Positions 1 through 13,000 of a stretch of DNA of 64,000 bases are shown one piece after another. Every line of letters starts with the position of its first letter. Positions within the stretch are counted from its first letter, which is position 1. The DNA comes from Lumbricus terrestris (Eukaryota > Annelida > Clitellata > Crassiclitellata > Lumbricidae): NCBI GenBank assembly GCA_949752735.1, contig OX457041.1:30772400-30836399 (forward strand), read 5' to 3'. The position numbers were made by a program, and so were the translations under genes. The notes under the pieces were generated by a model. The model did not search any database, was not told where the DNA came from, and worked only from the letters and a program-made list of their open reading frames with translations.

Positions 1-908
1 TGGACAGAGAGAGCAGGAGACAAGGAAGTGCATTGCCTGATGGGCAGACCTGTACACAAAGAACTAAGCAATAAATAAGTAAGCAAAAATATGACGAATG
101 TGTGATGATGTTGCATTTGAAATTCCGCATCACAGTGCCATACCATGGGTCAAAGACCTCTGATACAAACTGTAATACAAAGGGTCGTGGTGGGATTTTC
201 AGTTACTTTCAAAGGTTTTTTCTTTCTCTTAACTGAAATTGTGGATATTATTACAGAACTAACTTGGAAGGATGTCTCTGTACATTAAAAAACCTTAGAG
301 AAACCTGTTTTTATCAAACGTAAACTTCGCGTGTCTGCAAATTGTAGAAAACCAATTTTAGTAAGGACTCTGGTGTTTTAGATGGTGCCAAAGCAACAGC
401 TATCAATCACTGTATGACTTATGGGCTGATCATTATAGCAAAAATCCCACGGTTGTTGCTAGCATGAGGCTTTCAGCAATCTAGGTCTATTGGTCAACCA
501 TCAAGAAAGAGGCATTTGCCTACGTTTGGGCTTTGAAGCAGTTCAGATCCTGAATCAATTGTCAAAGGGTCATTGTGCTTTTTTATCACAATCTTTAGAC
601 TTATTGAGAGTAATTTCAACTTCAGTTCACTTCACGACCATTACCAATTACAGTTCACATTGGTTTTCTTGTTCACTCTGATTGTAAATATGCATCATCC
701 ATCATGGATTTGAAGAGGAAATAAGAAGCACATCGACTACATAAAAGGTTCATCCATTTCCACATATGTTTTGTGAGCATACCTACCTGATGGAAGGCAG
801 AATCACACATACACAAATAGAGTTATTCAAACAAACATAAAACTTTTGAAATTATTTAAATGCCTTAAATGGCTGAAGACTAATCTCCACACTGAATGAT
901 CTACCTAC
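1..908. other. Intron sequence downstream of PITPNM exon 7
   Basis: AT-rich, no coding exon or repeat that I can recognise on either strand. The next PITPNM exon should begin beyond the left edge. Confidence 0.5.
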
Positions 909-1004
909 CATCATGAGCATCAAAAAACTCTTCCTCTTCTGAACTTGAGTTCTGTAGTTTCTCTATGCTGCCAATCTGATAATCGGATAGATTCCGAAAT
1001 GATC
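909..1004 (-). CDS. PITPNM: PITPNM exon 7 with FFAT motif
   Basis: Encodes about residues 355-386: NLSDYQIGSIEKL, then SSSEEEEFFDAHD. This aligns position for position with the linker just before and across the FFAT motif of vertebrate PITPNM proteins. The FFAT core is E-F-F-D-A-x-D, with aspartate in place of the usual glutamate at position 7, and an acidic run before it. The acceptor is GATTAG|GA after a T-rich tract and the donor GATG|GTAGGT (phase 1). The following exon is not in the window. Confidence 0.85.
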
Positions 1005-4000
1005 CTAATCAACAATCCACAACAACAAACAAAACCCATGACTTTACGGAAAACGACACCCAAATAATTATATAAAATCAATTGACTTCAAAAATTAATC
1101 TGTAAGATCTTCATAGGCATCATCTAGTAACACGTTCAAATGGTGTATTGACTGGATTATTCTGTAGTCAATACGGTCTTGTCATTTTCATATTACCTGA
1201 AATGAAGTCCTTACATATAATCCCTATTAATTCTGCATTTCTAACAAGAGTCTAAAGAATATGATGATGAAGAAGTTCATCAAGTCAACACATAAAGGCT
1301 AGCATGGGTATGAAGTTCCAGCAACTTAACCACAGCACAAGGGGAGGGCTTGTGGCCAGAACCCTTACTTTCATTATCCAAGACGAAAACGAAAGATGAA
1401 TGATCAGAGTACTGATCATTGTTGCTTAGAGATAATTGCACAGTTTATCAACTTAATCGATGGATAATGTAGAATACGGTTTGAAACTATGGAACTAATT
1501 TTTGTCCTGTGAAAATAAGTTAACCGCCAATCAGAAAAATCAATAAGTTAGACTTTCTCAATTTGGTTATTTATGCATACATGGAATAGTTGCTGATACA
1601 TCATCAGACACAAAGCATTAGTGATCCTTTTCGTTCGGTGATCATGTTTTATGACAATGATTGCAAACAAAAAGAAATTTGGCATATGTAATTTCAAGTA
1701 ATTTAGAATTGGAGGAAGTGATAACTTTGAAGTACCTGATGCATAAATGCATAGCAGAACCAACAGTTCAGGTTCTGTTATTAGCATTCGTACTAACAAT
1801 TGCCCTTCTAAATAAGTTTTGTCGTCGTCAGCCTAATTATCACATCTGTCATCAATCTCGCCCTCACAGAAAGATGTTTGCCCGCCATGGTTGCATATGC
1901 TACAGCTTACTATGTTGTTAAGAAAGCCATCTCTACCCTCAAATGATCTATTAAACCATCCCTACCATCAATTAATTTGCAACGTCCTAGAAACAAAAAA
2001 CAAATAAGCCATCATCTTTCACCGATAAACTCTATTTGACTTTTCCTATCCGCTGACTGCAAATACAATTCTACTGGAACTGTACTACTAACATTCAAGT
2101 AATTAGTTTATAAGAGGATGAAGATAAGTAATAGCCATCATTTGCCAGGATATATGGGTTTCGTATCTGATACCATTCGTCATAATATACTCCTTCACTG
2201 ACTTTTCACCAATCTGTTGTCCCCATGGCTCAAACTTCCACAGTGCTGCATAAAAGCTTCACCATGGTAGATCCATCTTTCTGTTACAAAGTTACAGGTC
2301 TATCAATCTCAGTAATGAACTTCCTGGTATTTCTTTGCCCATTTTCTGCAAGTATTTGATAACCGATAACCATTGTCTTCTTAAGAGTCATCTCTGCCAG
2401 TGTGCTTACCAACCAACCAACCAACCATAACGTACATTCTGTCAGTTCCTTCATATCATTCAGCTCTAAACCCAAGACTCATCACAATGTCTTTCAACTT
2501 GCTTACTCACCACATTCATCCATCCACTCTGGATTATCTGACTGATAAGAATTCAACCTTACTTCTCTAACAAACTACAATTTCTGACCACGATTTAACT
2601 TTGAGCAGCCACCAACTGAAGCTCTGTGCATCACAATAATATTAGATGAGATCAGATGCTTCTATCAAGCATATCATCGTCGTCGTCGCCACCGCCGCCA
2701 CCATCATCTGAACAAGACAGAATTTATGTGGATGAAGGCACCTGTCAGTCGTGACTTGCACGACATATACGAGTGACGTCGATGTGATCCTCCGCTAGAG
2801 ACGGACGCTGCCGACGAAACACGATGCGCAGTTGTTCCAGCCACAGACACAGACGCTGCAGCGGTGGACGCTACTTCACCTGCTGCTGCAACGTTAGATG
2901 AGACACTGGACGAATCTGAAAAGAAAGATGACAGATATTTAATTGAATTGTAATTACAACAATTTATGTCGTCACTTGCAAGCTGCTTCCAGAATGTTTT
3001 ACACAGTCAGCTGTCAGTGCAAGTACATTTCAACTGCTTGAAAAATCATAAAAGCCTTTTCCCCTCCTTGTCCCTGTTCTCTGGAACTGCCAGTTCCAGG
3101 TTGGAAGAAAAAATACTGGATGCAACTCAAAAAGTTGACCTGCTCACATGGACACAATAGATTCTTCAGTATCTGATATTTTTTAGTTTAACAACCAGAA
3201 AAGCTGAAACTCTGGATGGAGGGGGTCAGAACAAGGGCCGCCAAAGCATGCAAAGAGTTAAATACTGTCAGTAAAACGATATTGAAACTATCCATAATGC
3301 ATGTAGAAATATTAAAATAATTTGAGGCTGTTGTTAAATAAAGTCAATTTTAAAGACTGAGGGTGGTTGTCGACAAATGTTGACATCCAGGGGTCGATGT
3401 ACGCAATCATTGCTGACATCAACAAGAGGTGCTGAAAAGAACATAGTGTGTTGGCTGTATGCACTAGATGACAGCAATGGGCACATGATGATGATGACAC
3501 GAGTCTGACAACTGAACTAAATGACCTGAACTAAATGACCTGAACTAAAGTGCAGAGATAATCAATCGAGTGTTGGTCCGAGCTGATAACATGGTGACAA
3601 TAATAATGTGGCAGAATGCAAAAGAATAGCAAGGTTCTTGGAGGCTCACACAAACAATGCCTCAACACTATTTCCCAGCCAAATAGGAGTATATATAAAT
3701 TACAAGTCAACCTGAGTGATCTGTGGCCCAGGGCTAAAAAACAGTGCCACTAAGCACCAAGTGTAAAAAAGTTTTAAACGACGCTACTTACCGATCCATG
3801 TGATTGATCACCTTGAACGACATCATAAGGTTCACAATCGATGTATAAATTGACTTCCCATGTTTATATATTACCAAACATTCACTAAATGCACATTTTA
3901 CATAATCAAAGAAACGTACTTTATCCAAAACATTCAGCCTGTGATGACTAAAACAAAAATTAGTGCATTTAGTGTTAAAAGTTCTGTTTACCTGGAATGA

Positions 4001-7000
4001 CAGTCTTTCCCGTCTCGTCATCTGCCTGCGACTCAACAATTCCATTTTCCACTCGATTAGATGCATCTTCCACATGTCCCATCTTTTCCTTAAGAGCCAG
4101 CTGCGTTTCATGCTCCAAACGTCGAATGTCTTCCATCGTTAGGCCGTAGTATTCATCCTGCCAACACCACGCTTGTCGGTGGGCACGAACCATCGTCTTG
4201 CGCAGTCCTTCAAAAACACATCACGTAATATGATCACTCAACTGCATTGAGTTGACCGATGATGGTGAGTATCTTCAGCAAGTTCATATGACAACATTAC
4301 AAATACACATGGCACATATTTTACTTACTTAAGAAGAAAATACGGATTAACATGATTATGACAGAAGCAAAAGAACAAGTAACATATCTGACACAGTAAG
4401 ATCAAGCAATCACTCACTCACTCACTTAGATATCTGTACAATGTACAGTCAAAATGTGATTATATAGAGAATATACGTACTTAATTATTCATACGAGTGG
4501 TCTGGAATGGCCTTCCTTTTGAGCTACGCCTACACCCTGGGACTCTACCAGGATCCTTCCTTACTAAACTTAAAATGTTCTTTTTGGAGCGTTGGAGTCG
4601 TGAGCGCCTTTGAGTAGTTTTTTCTGGAAGGGGTGCTATATAAATTTCCAAATGAATGAATACCAAGTATAATCTAACAACAGGTGACTAGTTGTCAATC
4701 ATTTAGAAGACTGTACAAGTGTATAACCAAAGTGTGAGGCAATTGGTTTATAGAAAACACACAACTACAAACCTACATGACTTACCTACTCACTTATTCA
4801 TGCCAAGTATCATCTAACAGCAGGTCAGTTTTCAAATATATGGTTCTAAGCCAGATTACTATTGCACCATTTATGTCAACTGCACTGAAGCATAGCTGAG
4901 CCTGCTAGAGCATGAATGACTACGGAGTCATGAATGAGTCATGGGGTGTTGCACAGACATTCGATGACAACGATTTATGGCAGTTAACTTTGCCATTGTT
5001 CTGTCTCTGCCTCGGCACCCCCACCATGCATCACTCCACCCAACCCCCCAACCGTCAGTTCACAGTATCATGTCGCCTGTATGCTTCAACCTGAAGCATG
5101 TATACGTTTAATGTTTCTGTGTTTTAGTTTTAACAGCAATAATTCATGTATGCATGACATGGATCATTAATAACTTTAATTTCCAGCCTGTCTTGTAATA
5201 GTTCCATACTCTTGTAATAGTTCCATACTCTTGTAATAGTTCCATACACCATCTTTATAATAGCGTCACAGGTCTGATTGGTTACCCAGAGGATTGGATA
5301 TTGTTAAGCCATAATCAACATGTTCAGCCTATAATAGTGCTGTCCAACCTTTTTAGCACCACGGCCGCAGAAGCACTATTCTTGAAGCCGCGGGCCGCAG
5401 CAGCTGAGATTTAGGACTCTTGATAATTATTGGCATTTACTATGGAATAATTTTGATTCAAAAATGAATAACAATAAATAATAATCATGTACAACCTACC
5501 CTACATGTGCCATGTTTGGCCTGCTCTATAATAGCCTATAGTTCTTCAAGTCGAACAGACGAGTGTCATTGTACTTTACTTCATTTTACACAAAGTGACA
5601 AAATTCATGGAACTTCAGGTGGGCCACTTAAAATCAACTCGTGGGCCGCATGCGGCCCGCAGGTTGGACAGCACTGGCCTATAAGCAAACACAGCAGACA
5701 AATGCAGAAATGTATTTATATATATCTTCTGTTGAAGTGAATCAGAGTAACAACACATGTCCTGTTCTGCTACAACTTGCTACAAGAGACACTGACCAAC
5801 GTCATGAATGAAGCGTTCTATCTTGCTCTGCATTCCCCAGTAGCGAAACTCCACCTTGCACAGTTTGTAGGCGCACATGATGCTCTTGTTAGGTGACGAG
5901 CAGCTGGCGACCTTGGACACTGCCTGAGTATACTCCTCTCGCCAGTTCTCGGACAAAGGACCTCGACCGGTCTTTTGTGAAACGAAGAGACGTGGGTCTT
6001 CCTCTCGACAATAGTCACTTGCCGTGATCGGATCTTTCACAATGTCGAGAATGTCTGACAGAAACAGACAAAGAAACATACACAACATACACAACATGTT
6101 TGTTTACACGTTCAAAAGAAATCACCAAGCTCTCAGTGCACTCTAACTGTTGCACTTGTAGCAGCTATCAACAAAATTATCTAAAGACAATAATGCTGGA
6201 AGCTCATTTTTGTACAAAAAAGATAATTTGTTGCAACAAGTAAAACATCCCTTGGTCATTCTTTAGTGAATGAATGTTGAGTTTTTATAAACTGGAATTG
6301 AATTGAAATTTACAGAAAGTAAAAGTCTGATCTTAAATATTCATAATAAATTCAGCTCTATAGCATCTACATACACTTGCTTAGATAAGAATATCTGGGT
6401 AAGAGTCAAGAACATAATCACAGGGACATGATAGTCAATAGCCAAAAGGTGGCAAGCATATTGCACATATATGTAATTACTAGATGTGTAACCCGGCGTT
6501 GCCCGGGAAATTTAGGGTTTTAAACACTACTCCCCTATGGTACCCAACGTTGACCGCTAAATTTCGGGTTTTCGCCAACCCTCTACCCCACCCCGCTTCC
6601 CCAAAAAGCCAAACGTAACACGCCCCTGAGGGGCGCTAGGGAAATTATTACTGGGCTTGTATGACGTCATTCGGGCTGTAGACTCTTTTACTAAAGCTCG
6701 ATATTATTTACCAAAGTGTGAGCGATGAAATCTGTCTTAACAACGCTTCTGTCTTAAAACGCTAATAACTCGAGTTCTAAAGTGAAATTTAGGGTTTTAA
6801 ACACTACTCCACTCTGGTACCCATCGTTGACTGCTAAATTTCGGGTTTTCGCCAACCCTCCACCCCACCTCGCTTCCCCAAAAAGCCAAACTTGAACCAC
6901 CCCTGGGGGGGCGCTGCGGAAATTATTACTGGGCGGGTATGACGTCATGCGGGATTAGACTCTTCACTTAACGCTGGCGTTATCAATTAATGAAGAAATC

Positions 7001-10000
7001 TGTCTTAAAACGCTAATAATTCTTGTTTTAAATTGAATTAAAACCTGAAAATAGTTGCGATGACCTTATAATTTGGGTAAGAATCGATTGCAATAATTTT
7101 TTTAAACCGACAGTGTTTCATTTCCGAGCCTATTCTGCAGGGGAGAGTCAAAAGCGTACAAACAAACAAACAAACATATGGAAAGTGTTTCGGAATTATA
7201 ATATAGATGTATAATGAAGGAGGTGATATGTGACAGCAGCCAATTTAAAATCAATAATATATCTTGAGATAGGGAGTCAGTGAATTTGTCACAAAAAAGA
7301 TAGCAGATGACATTCTGCTACTATGACAAACGAGACGTACAGCCAAGTTCTGCACGTACCGTAATCTTTTGATAATATTTGAAGAAGTCTAATAAAGAAC
7401 GGAATTTGGGCGTCCTGTGGTCCTTTGCTTGGTGTGCAGTTCCCTTGCTGCCATGTTTTATGCCACCATAAACAACTGTTCACTATAGCTAGTGTTGAGT
7501 CGGCAGCCGGCAGAGCAGATCATCTTGAAGAGACGTTAAATACGAAATCTCCAAAATTAATTAAATTAATGAAATGAACGAATGAATGAATGAAATGAAA
7601 AAATGAATGAAATGAATAATCCAATCTTGCCTAAACATTTATAAGAAGCATCAACAGAAAAGTTGTCATTTCATTGGTGAGAAGAGGTTGCATGTGCTTC
7701 ATGCATGGCTCTGAAGAGAAGAAGATGACCTGTGCTTTTACAGACTGTAGAAACTTGTCTAATACGTTTAGTTAGGGCAGATTGAACAAACGAAATGTTG
7801 GCACCATATTCAAAGAATCTAGTCCAGAAAATGAATCCATTCATACAGATGTTATAAGCACAAATGCCATGCACGTTTAACAATAGACAGCAGACACCCT
7901 GGCACAGCTGCCACACTCACCCACAGTGCGTTCATGCAAATCTGATGGCGACAGGTTAAAGACATTGTCTTGAACTCCGCCGTCATTGTGGTAAACTGTC
8001 TCAATCTCAAGAAGAAACTTCTCGATGAATGGACAGCGGTAAATGGTCTTCGTATAAGGATAAGCATTCCACGCCTCCTCTTCCACTATCAAAGCTGATT
8101 TTGGAAGGATTGCTCGAAACCAGCCTACAATAATTCAAAGCAACAACAATATAGAGCAACAAAAACAACAACAACATAGAGCAACAATAACATGGTAGCA
8201 ATCTATCACATCTACAGATATATCATAATTTACAGCTGGCAACAAGCATTTTGAGAATGAAGAAATTTCAGTGAACTAAGTTGGCTCAATTTGGAGATTT
8301 GGCAGAAGCAAGTGTTCTCACAAGGCTCAAAAAAGAGGAGAGTGGTGAACTGGTGATACTTCCAGTACAGTTGACTTCAGTGATGCTTAGTCTGAGAAAC
8401 AGCAAATTTGAACTTGAACAAAGATTGTGACCTGTCTCTACCACTACCTTCCAATGCAAACCTCAACAATCTGTCCCACCCCCAGTTATATACATATGCC
8501 ATTATGCCTCTCACTAAGGCAAATATCTGGCTCATTTGTTAGGTTCTTTTTGTTTTCATGGTGCAAAATAGATAGGCAAACTGTCCTCTATCATGAAATT
8601 GCTGAGGACAATGCACAGATGAGGAACAGTCTAGCACAATCAAAGCTGCAGATCTTGGTCGTCTCTTCCATCCATTGCAGTCTTCTTTGCATTGCTGCAC
8701 ATACATGGTTGACTGGTTGCTCCACTGACCAGAAAGAACTTCTTCCATGGTCAGCAGATAAGTGTTCTGCAGCTGTGGCTGGCACAAATCCTTCAGGAAT
8801 AACTTGACCAACAACCTGAGACTTCAAAATCTCAGCCCTTCTTCCGCAAAATTACCATTTTGTTCAATTGTCTTTTCATACTGCTAGGTTGGGAGCAACA
8901 ATGATAAGTTGCTCTTCCAGTAAATAAATTCACAATTGTTATGATCATGAATAACAAACTATTAAAACAACAACACTATCCATCATGAGCAACGAGTCTG
9001 TCATTAATTAGTCAGAGAACTCAGTAATCATCAAACAAATGATCAAATGTCCCACACAAGTAGATCTTTTTTGGTATAAGAATTTACTGAGGAACAGGTG
9101 ATGGCCATTACTTGTTTACCTGGCAGGTGACTTCCAATATGGTAAATCTTCTGAGTGTATTGTCCATTGCCACCAGAACTATCTGTGTATGGCTCATTTC
9201 TGAGGATTTCCACACCACTCCCAGCACCACTGCTTTCCTCGCGACTCTTTTTCTAATAAAACAAAATGACAACTGTGCACTTTGAATTCAGAGAAGGCAA
9301 GTAGAAAATCATAGAATTATGTAGGCTAGAAAGTCAAAATCACACACTGTTATTGACAACAATGTTCAGAGCCATGTTACACTTGATGTACAATTGCTAC
9401 GCATGTAAGTCCATAACTGTTCTGCATGGGGGGGCTCAGCTAAAAGACCCATACTTGATGATTACATGAAGGTTCTTAGTTGCTTTTAGTATACAGTAGC
9501 TACTACATCAATCATAACATTCTCAGAACACGAGGAAACTTTATTGCCTTGCCAACATCATAGTTCATAGTCAATTCACTGATGAAGAAATTTTTCTCTT
9601 GACCCTCCTGGGAACCTATCAAATTACAGATCCTTTTCAATGCTGAATTTATATACAAAACTAATGATATCATACTTGCATTATTCTCTTCCCACTTATA
9701 CAATATACAAAAAATACACACATCTTGCTGCTTATACTGCCATCATGTGATCTATGGATAAGCATAAGCTAACGGTGCCAGATCTTCTTGATTTGTCTAC
9801 TGCTTTGATAGTCTTCTTCATCATCTCAAGCACCAGTTTCGGATTTCCACCTTGAGAATGAAACTTCAGCCTCCTCCTCTATATACTACGTCATTGTAAC
9901 AGCAGCTGGTGTGTAATCTTCACAGTGAGTTAGTGCTCAGTCATTAATCATTAGCCTAAATACAAGACCCAGGGGGATCAGGAGGGCTACAGTGGGTATG

Positions 10001-13000
10001 CACAGTGGCAGAGAATAGTCTCTAGTGTTCATCTGAATGGCAGAGATCTGATAACTATCTGGTAATAAAACAGACATTATTGAATACACAGAACACTAGA
10101 TCCCACGTGTGGCCTTTGTAACAGCAACAAAACTTAGCATAGTTAGCTGAGTGCAATATTTGGTAGGTAGTGCTGTGAGTAGTAAACATAGATAGGTTGG
10201 CTGTTGATTTAAACGTAAAACCTTGTAAACTGCCAGACTCTACTCAACAGAAGTAAAGCCAGATGCAGATCATATATCTAATGACCAGTCCAACATCTTC
10301 ATCCTTTCCTCCATTCCTCCCATGTTTCTTTTCCCCCCTTTTTCCCATCTATATTGCTTCTTGTGTCCAATCCATTTGGAAGGTGGAGGATTGGAAGTAT
10401 TAGCAAGGAATTCTTGAAGAGGTGAGACTTCTGTTTGGAGAGGAAAGCCTGTGAAGTGAGAAGTAGAGGAGCTGAAAGCAGATGATCATATGTCTGTGGT
10501 GACACTGGCAGAGAAACTGGAGAATTTGGAGGATCAAAGGAAAGTTCATTCCAGAGTCGACAAGCAGAGTAGGATATGAATCCATGGAAGAAGATGAGAA
10601 GAGTAGTGACAGGAGGAGTGATAGAGTGACACAGGAGGATTATTGGGTAAAGAAGGGTGGCTGGATAGTGTAGAGCAGAGCTGTCCAACCTTCGGCTTGC
10701 AGGCCGCATGCGACCTGTGGAGTGATTTCAAGTGGTCCACCAGAGCTCACTATAATTTTGGGTATATGTGTAAAATGAAGCAAAGGACAGAGTCATTGGT
10801 CGACTTGAACGTATATTTTTTCATTGATATCGTAACAGTCGTCATGGTTCAGACAACTACTAGCCTACCAGGAAGGGCAATCAGACAACTAATCTCTTCC
10901 ATCAATCCCTGGGGAAGCTAGGGTTATGTATCCGTGGGAGATTAACAAAATCACACGACTTCTAGTTTCAACAACTACCATTCCTGTATCGTACTCAGCT
11001 ATAAACTGACGTCGCAAACCGTCTCACACGGTCCACCAATTCAAGTCAGTTCCGCAGACATTGCGTAGTCATGCTGAGTTCCAGCATGTCTGCAAGTGAC
11101 TGACAACATTCCGTTCGAGAGATATATTTAAGTTCTTCACATGATCGCAGGATTGAAACAATCGATTGGAATCTTGAGGACAAAGAAAACGACGTTCTGG
11201 TCTCTTTCTCGACCGACGGCTAAGACGTCTCCTTAGATCAAAGACTGACTTAAACAACTCTTTATAACAGCTAGAGTAGAAGGATGGATAAAGTGAACTT
11301 GAGCCAACAGAACTGTGGCTGGGCGATGACATGAAAAATGAACCAAGTGCAAGGCAGAGATAACATCACTTTATACTGTCTGGCACTGAACTACAAAGTC
11401 TGTCAAAAATGGCAAGTGTATACATGCTATTATTCATTAATAAAATTCAATACAGTTAATAATTACCAATAAATTTTAGCCGCTGCTTCTAAGTTTACTC
11501 TTGTGGCCCTCGGCTTCAAGAATTATTGCATCTGCGGCCCATGCTGCCAAAACTATTGGACAGCACTGGTGTAGAGTATGCGAAGGTACTTTGGCTGGAA
11601 GTATTGTTGAGAGTTGTAGGTCAACGATAGATCTTTGAATGCGGACTTCTCAATGGATCCATATCCAAGCAACTTTCTTCTGCTATTCTTAGCATATTTT
11701 CTTTGGATTTGACCTTCACTCTAAATTCACCTCTACTTTAAATTTAAGTTGCTAGTTCTTTTAAGGTTGGGATTACAGAGTACATTCACAAATTGTAACA
11801 TCACAGGCAGCATACACATCAAGTCAAGTGTAGCGGATGAAAAGAAGATCCACTTCTATCTGAGAGAATGCACGGCACAGACAGAAGACGACGACGTATC
11901 TTCAGAGTTAAACCAAACATTTGTAAACATATTTAAGCTGGTGCACACAAAAACAAACTTAAAACTGAACTCACAATTTAAACATGTAATATCTGGAAGC
12001 AGAAAACACATCTAGAACGAATGTGTTCACAAAGTTCTAGAACATCAGAAAAACTAGAAAGTTATATATAGTTATATACACATACACACATACATTGTTA
12101 CAAAGAATCAACATGCGACAGAAAGAAATACTAGAAGACTGGGTAAAATCAATGTTCATCCTTATACATAAGAAAGGAGATCCACAGAATTGCAAAATTA
12201 CAGAGGTATCTATATACAAATATTACCAGTTATAAAGGAGCTACAACTGGTCTTCACATAGCTGACCATTAAACAGACCTTGCAGTTGCCAACCACCCTC
12301 TGCTCTGATTATCAGACTAATCTGCCACTGTGGTATACGTGAAAACATCTTCAACTCCACAGTGCCATCAAACCCAACAGCCAATCTCTGCTATTCAATC
12401 ACGTAATTGAATCGCATTGTATTTAGAAATGTATATAGTGCCACTCGTAGTACACACTGATCAGAGGCAGTGCTGCCAGAATGAGAAACCCAGAGAAAAG
12501 AAAAGTGGTCTTCACGCTGATTAACTGGTCACATCAAGTCAAGTCTAGCTCCCAAATATCCTTGTGACAAACTCATCTGCTGCACGTTGACCACAACCAC
12601 TTCTCTCTGTTCACTGCAGTCAAGTGAGACTGGCTTGAATGACTACTTTGAGCTTTGTCTCCATTCATCCTACACTATGGAATCAGTTCCCTCCTCTTGT
12701 ATGATACTCCCCACAAATTGGTGATCCAACTATCATCCAAGTGTCTCATTTCGTTGTCTCAAAAGACCACATTCTTATGTGATGGTCATTTGCACTGGGT
12801 GCAGTGGTGCACTTCTGATTGACGGGCATTGAGAAAAGCACTTTTAGAATCGATGCGTATAAAGAAGAAAGTATTTAACTAACTAGCTTTATAGTAAAAA
12901 TCGTCTGATCCATGCAACCGATTTTTTCACAAACTTTACAAAAATATTTCTTAGCACCCGAGAACAAACATAGGAGGGTTCGTCATCAAAAAACCTTACC

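Noticed and set aside
2284..2475. 63-codon minus-strand frame as an extra PITPNM exon
   Set aside because: No family resemblance. The stretch is antisense to a decayed LINE end in the intron.
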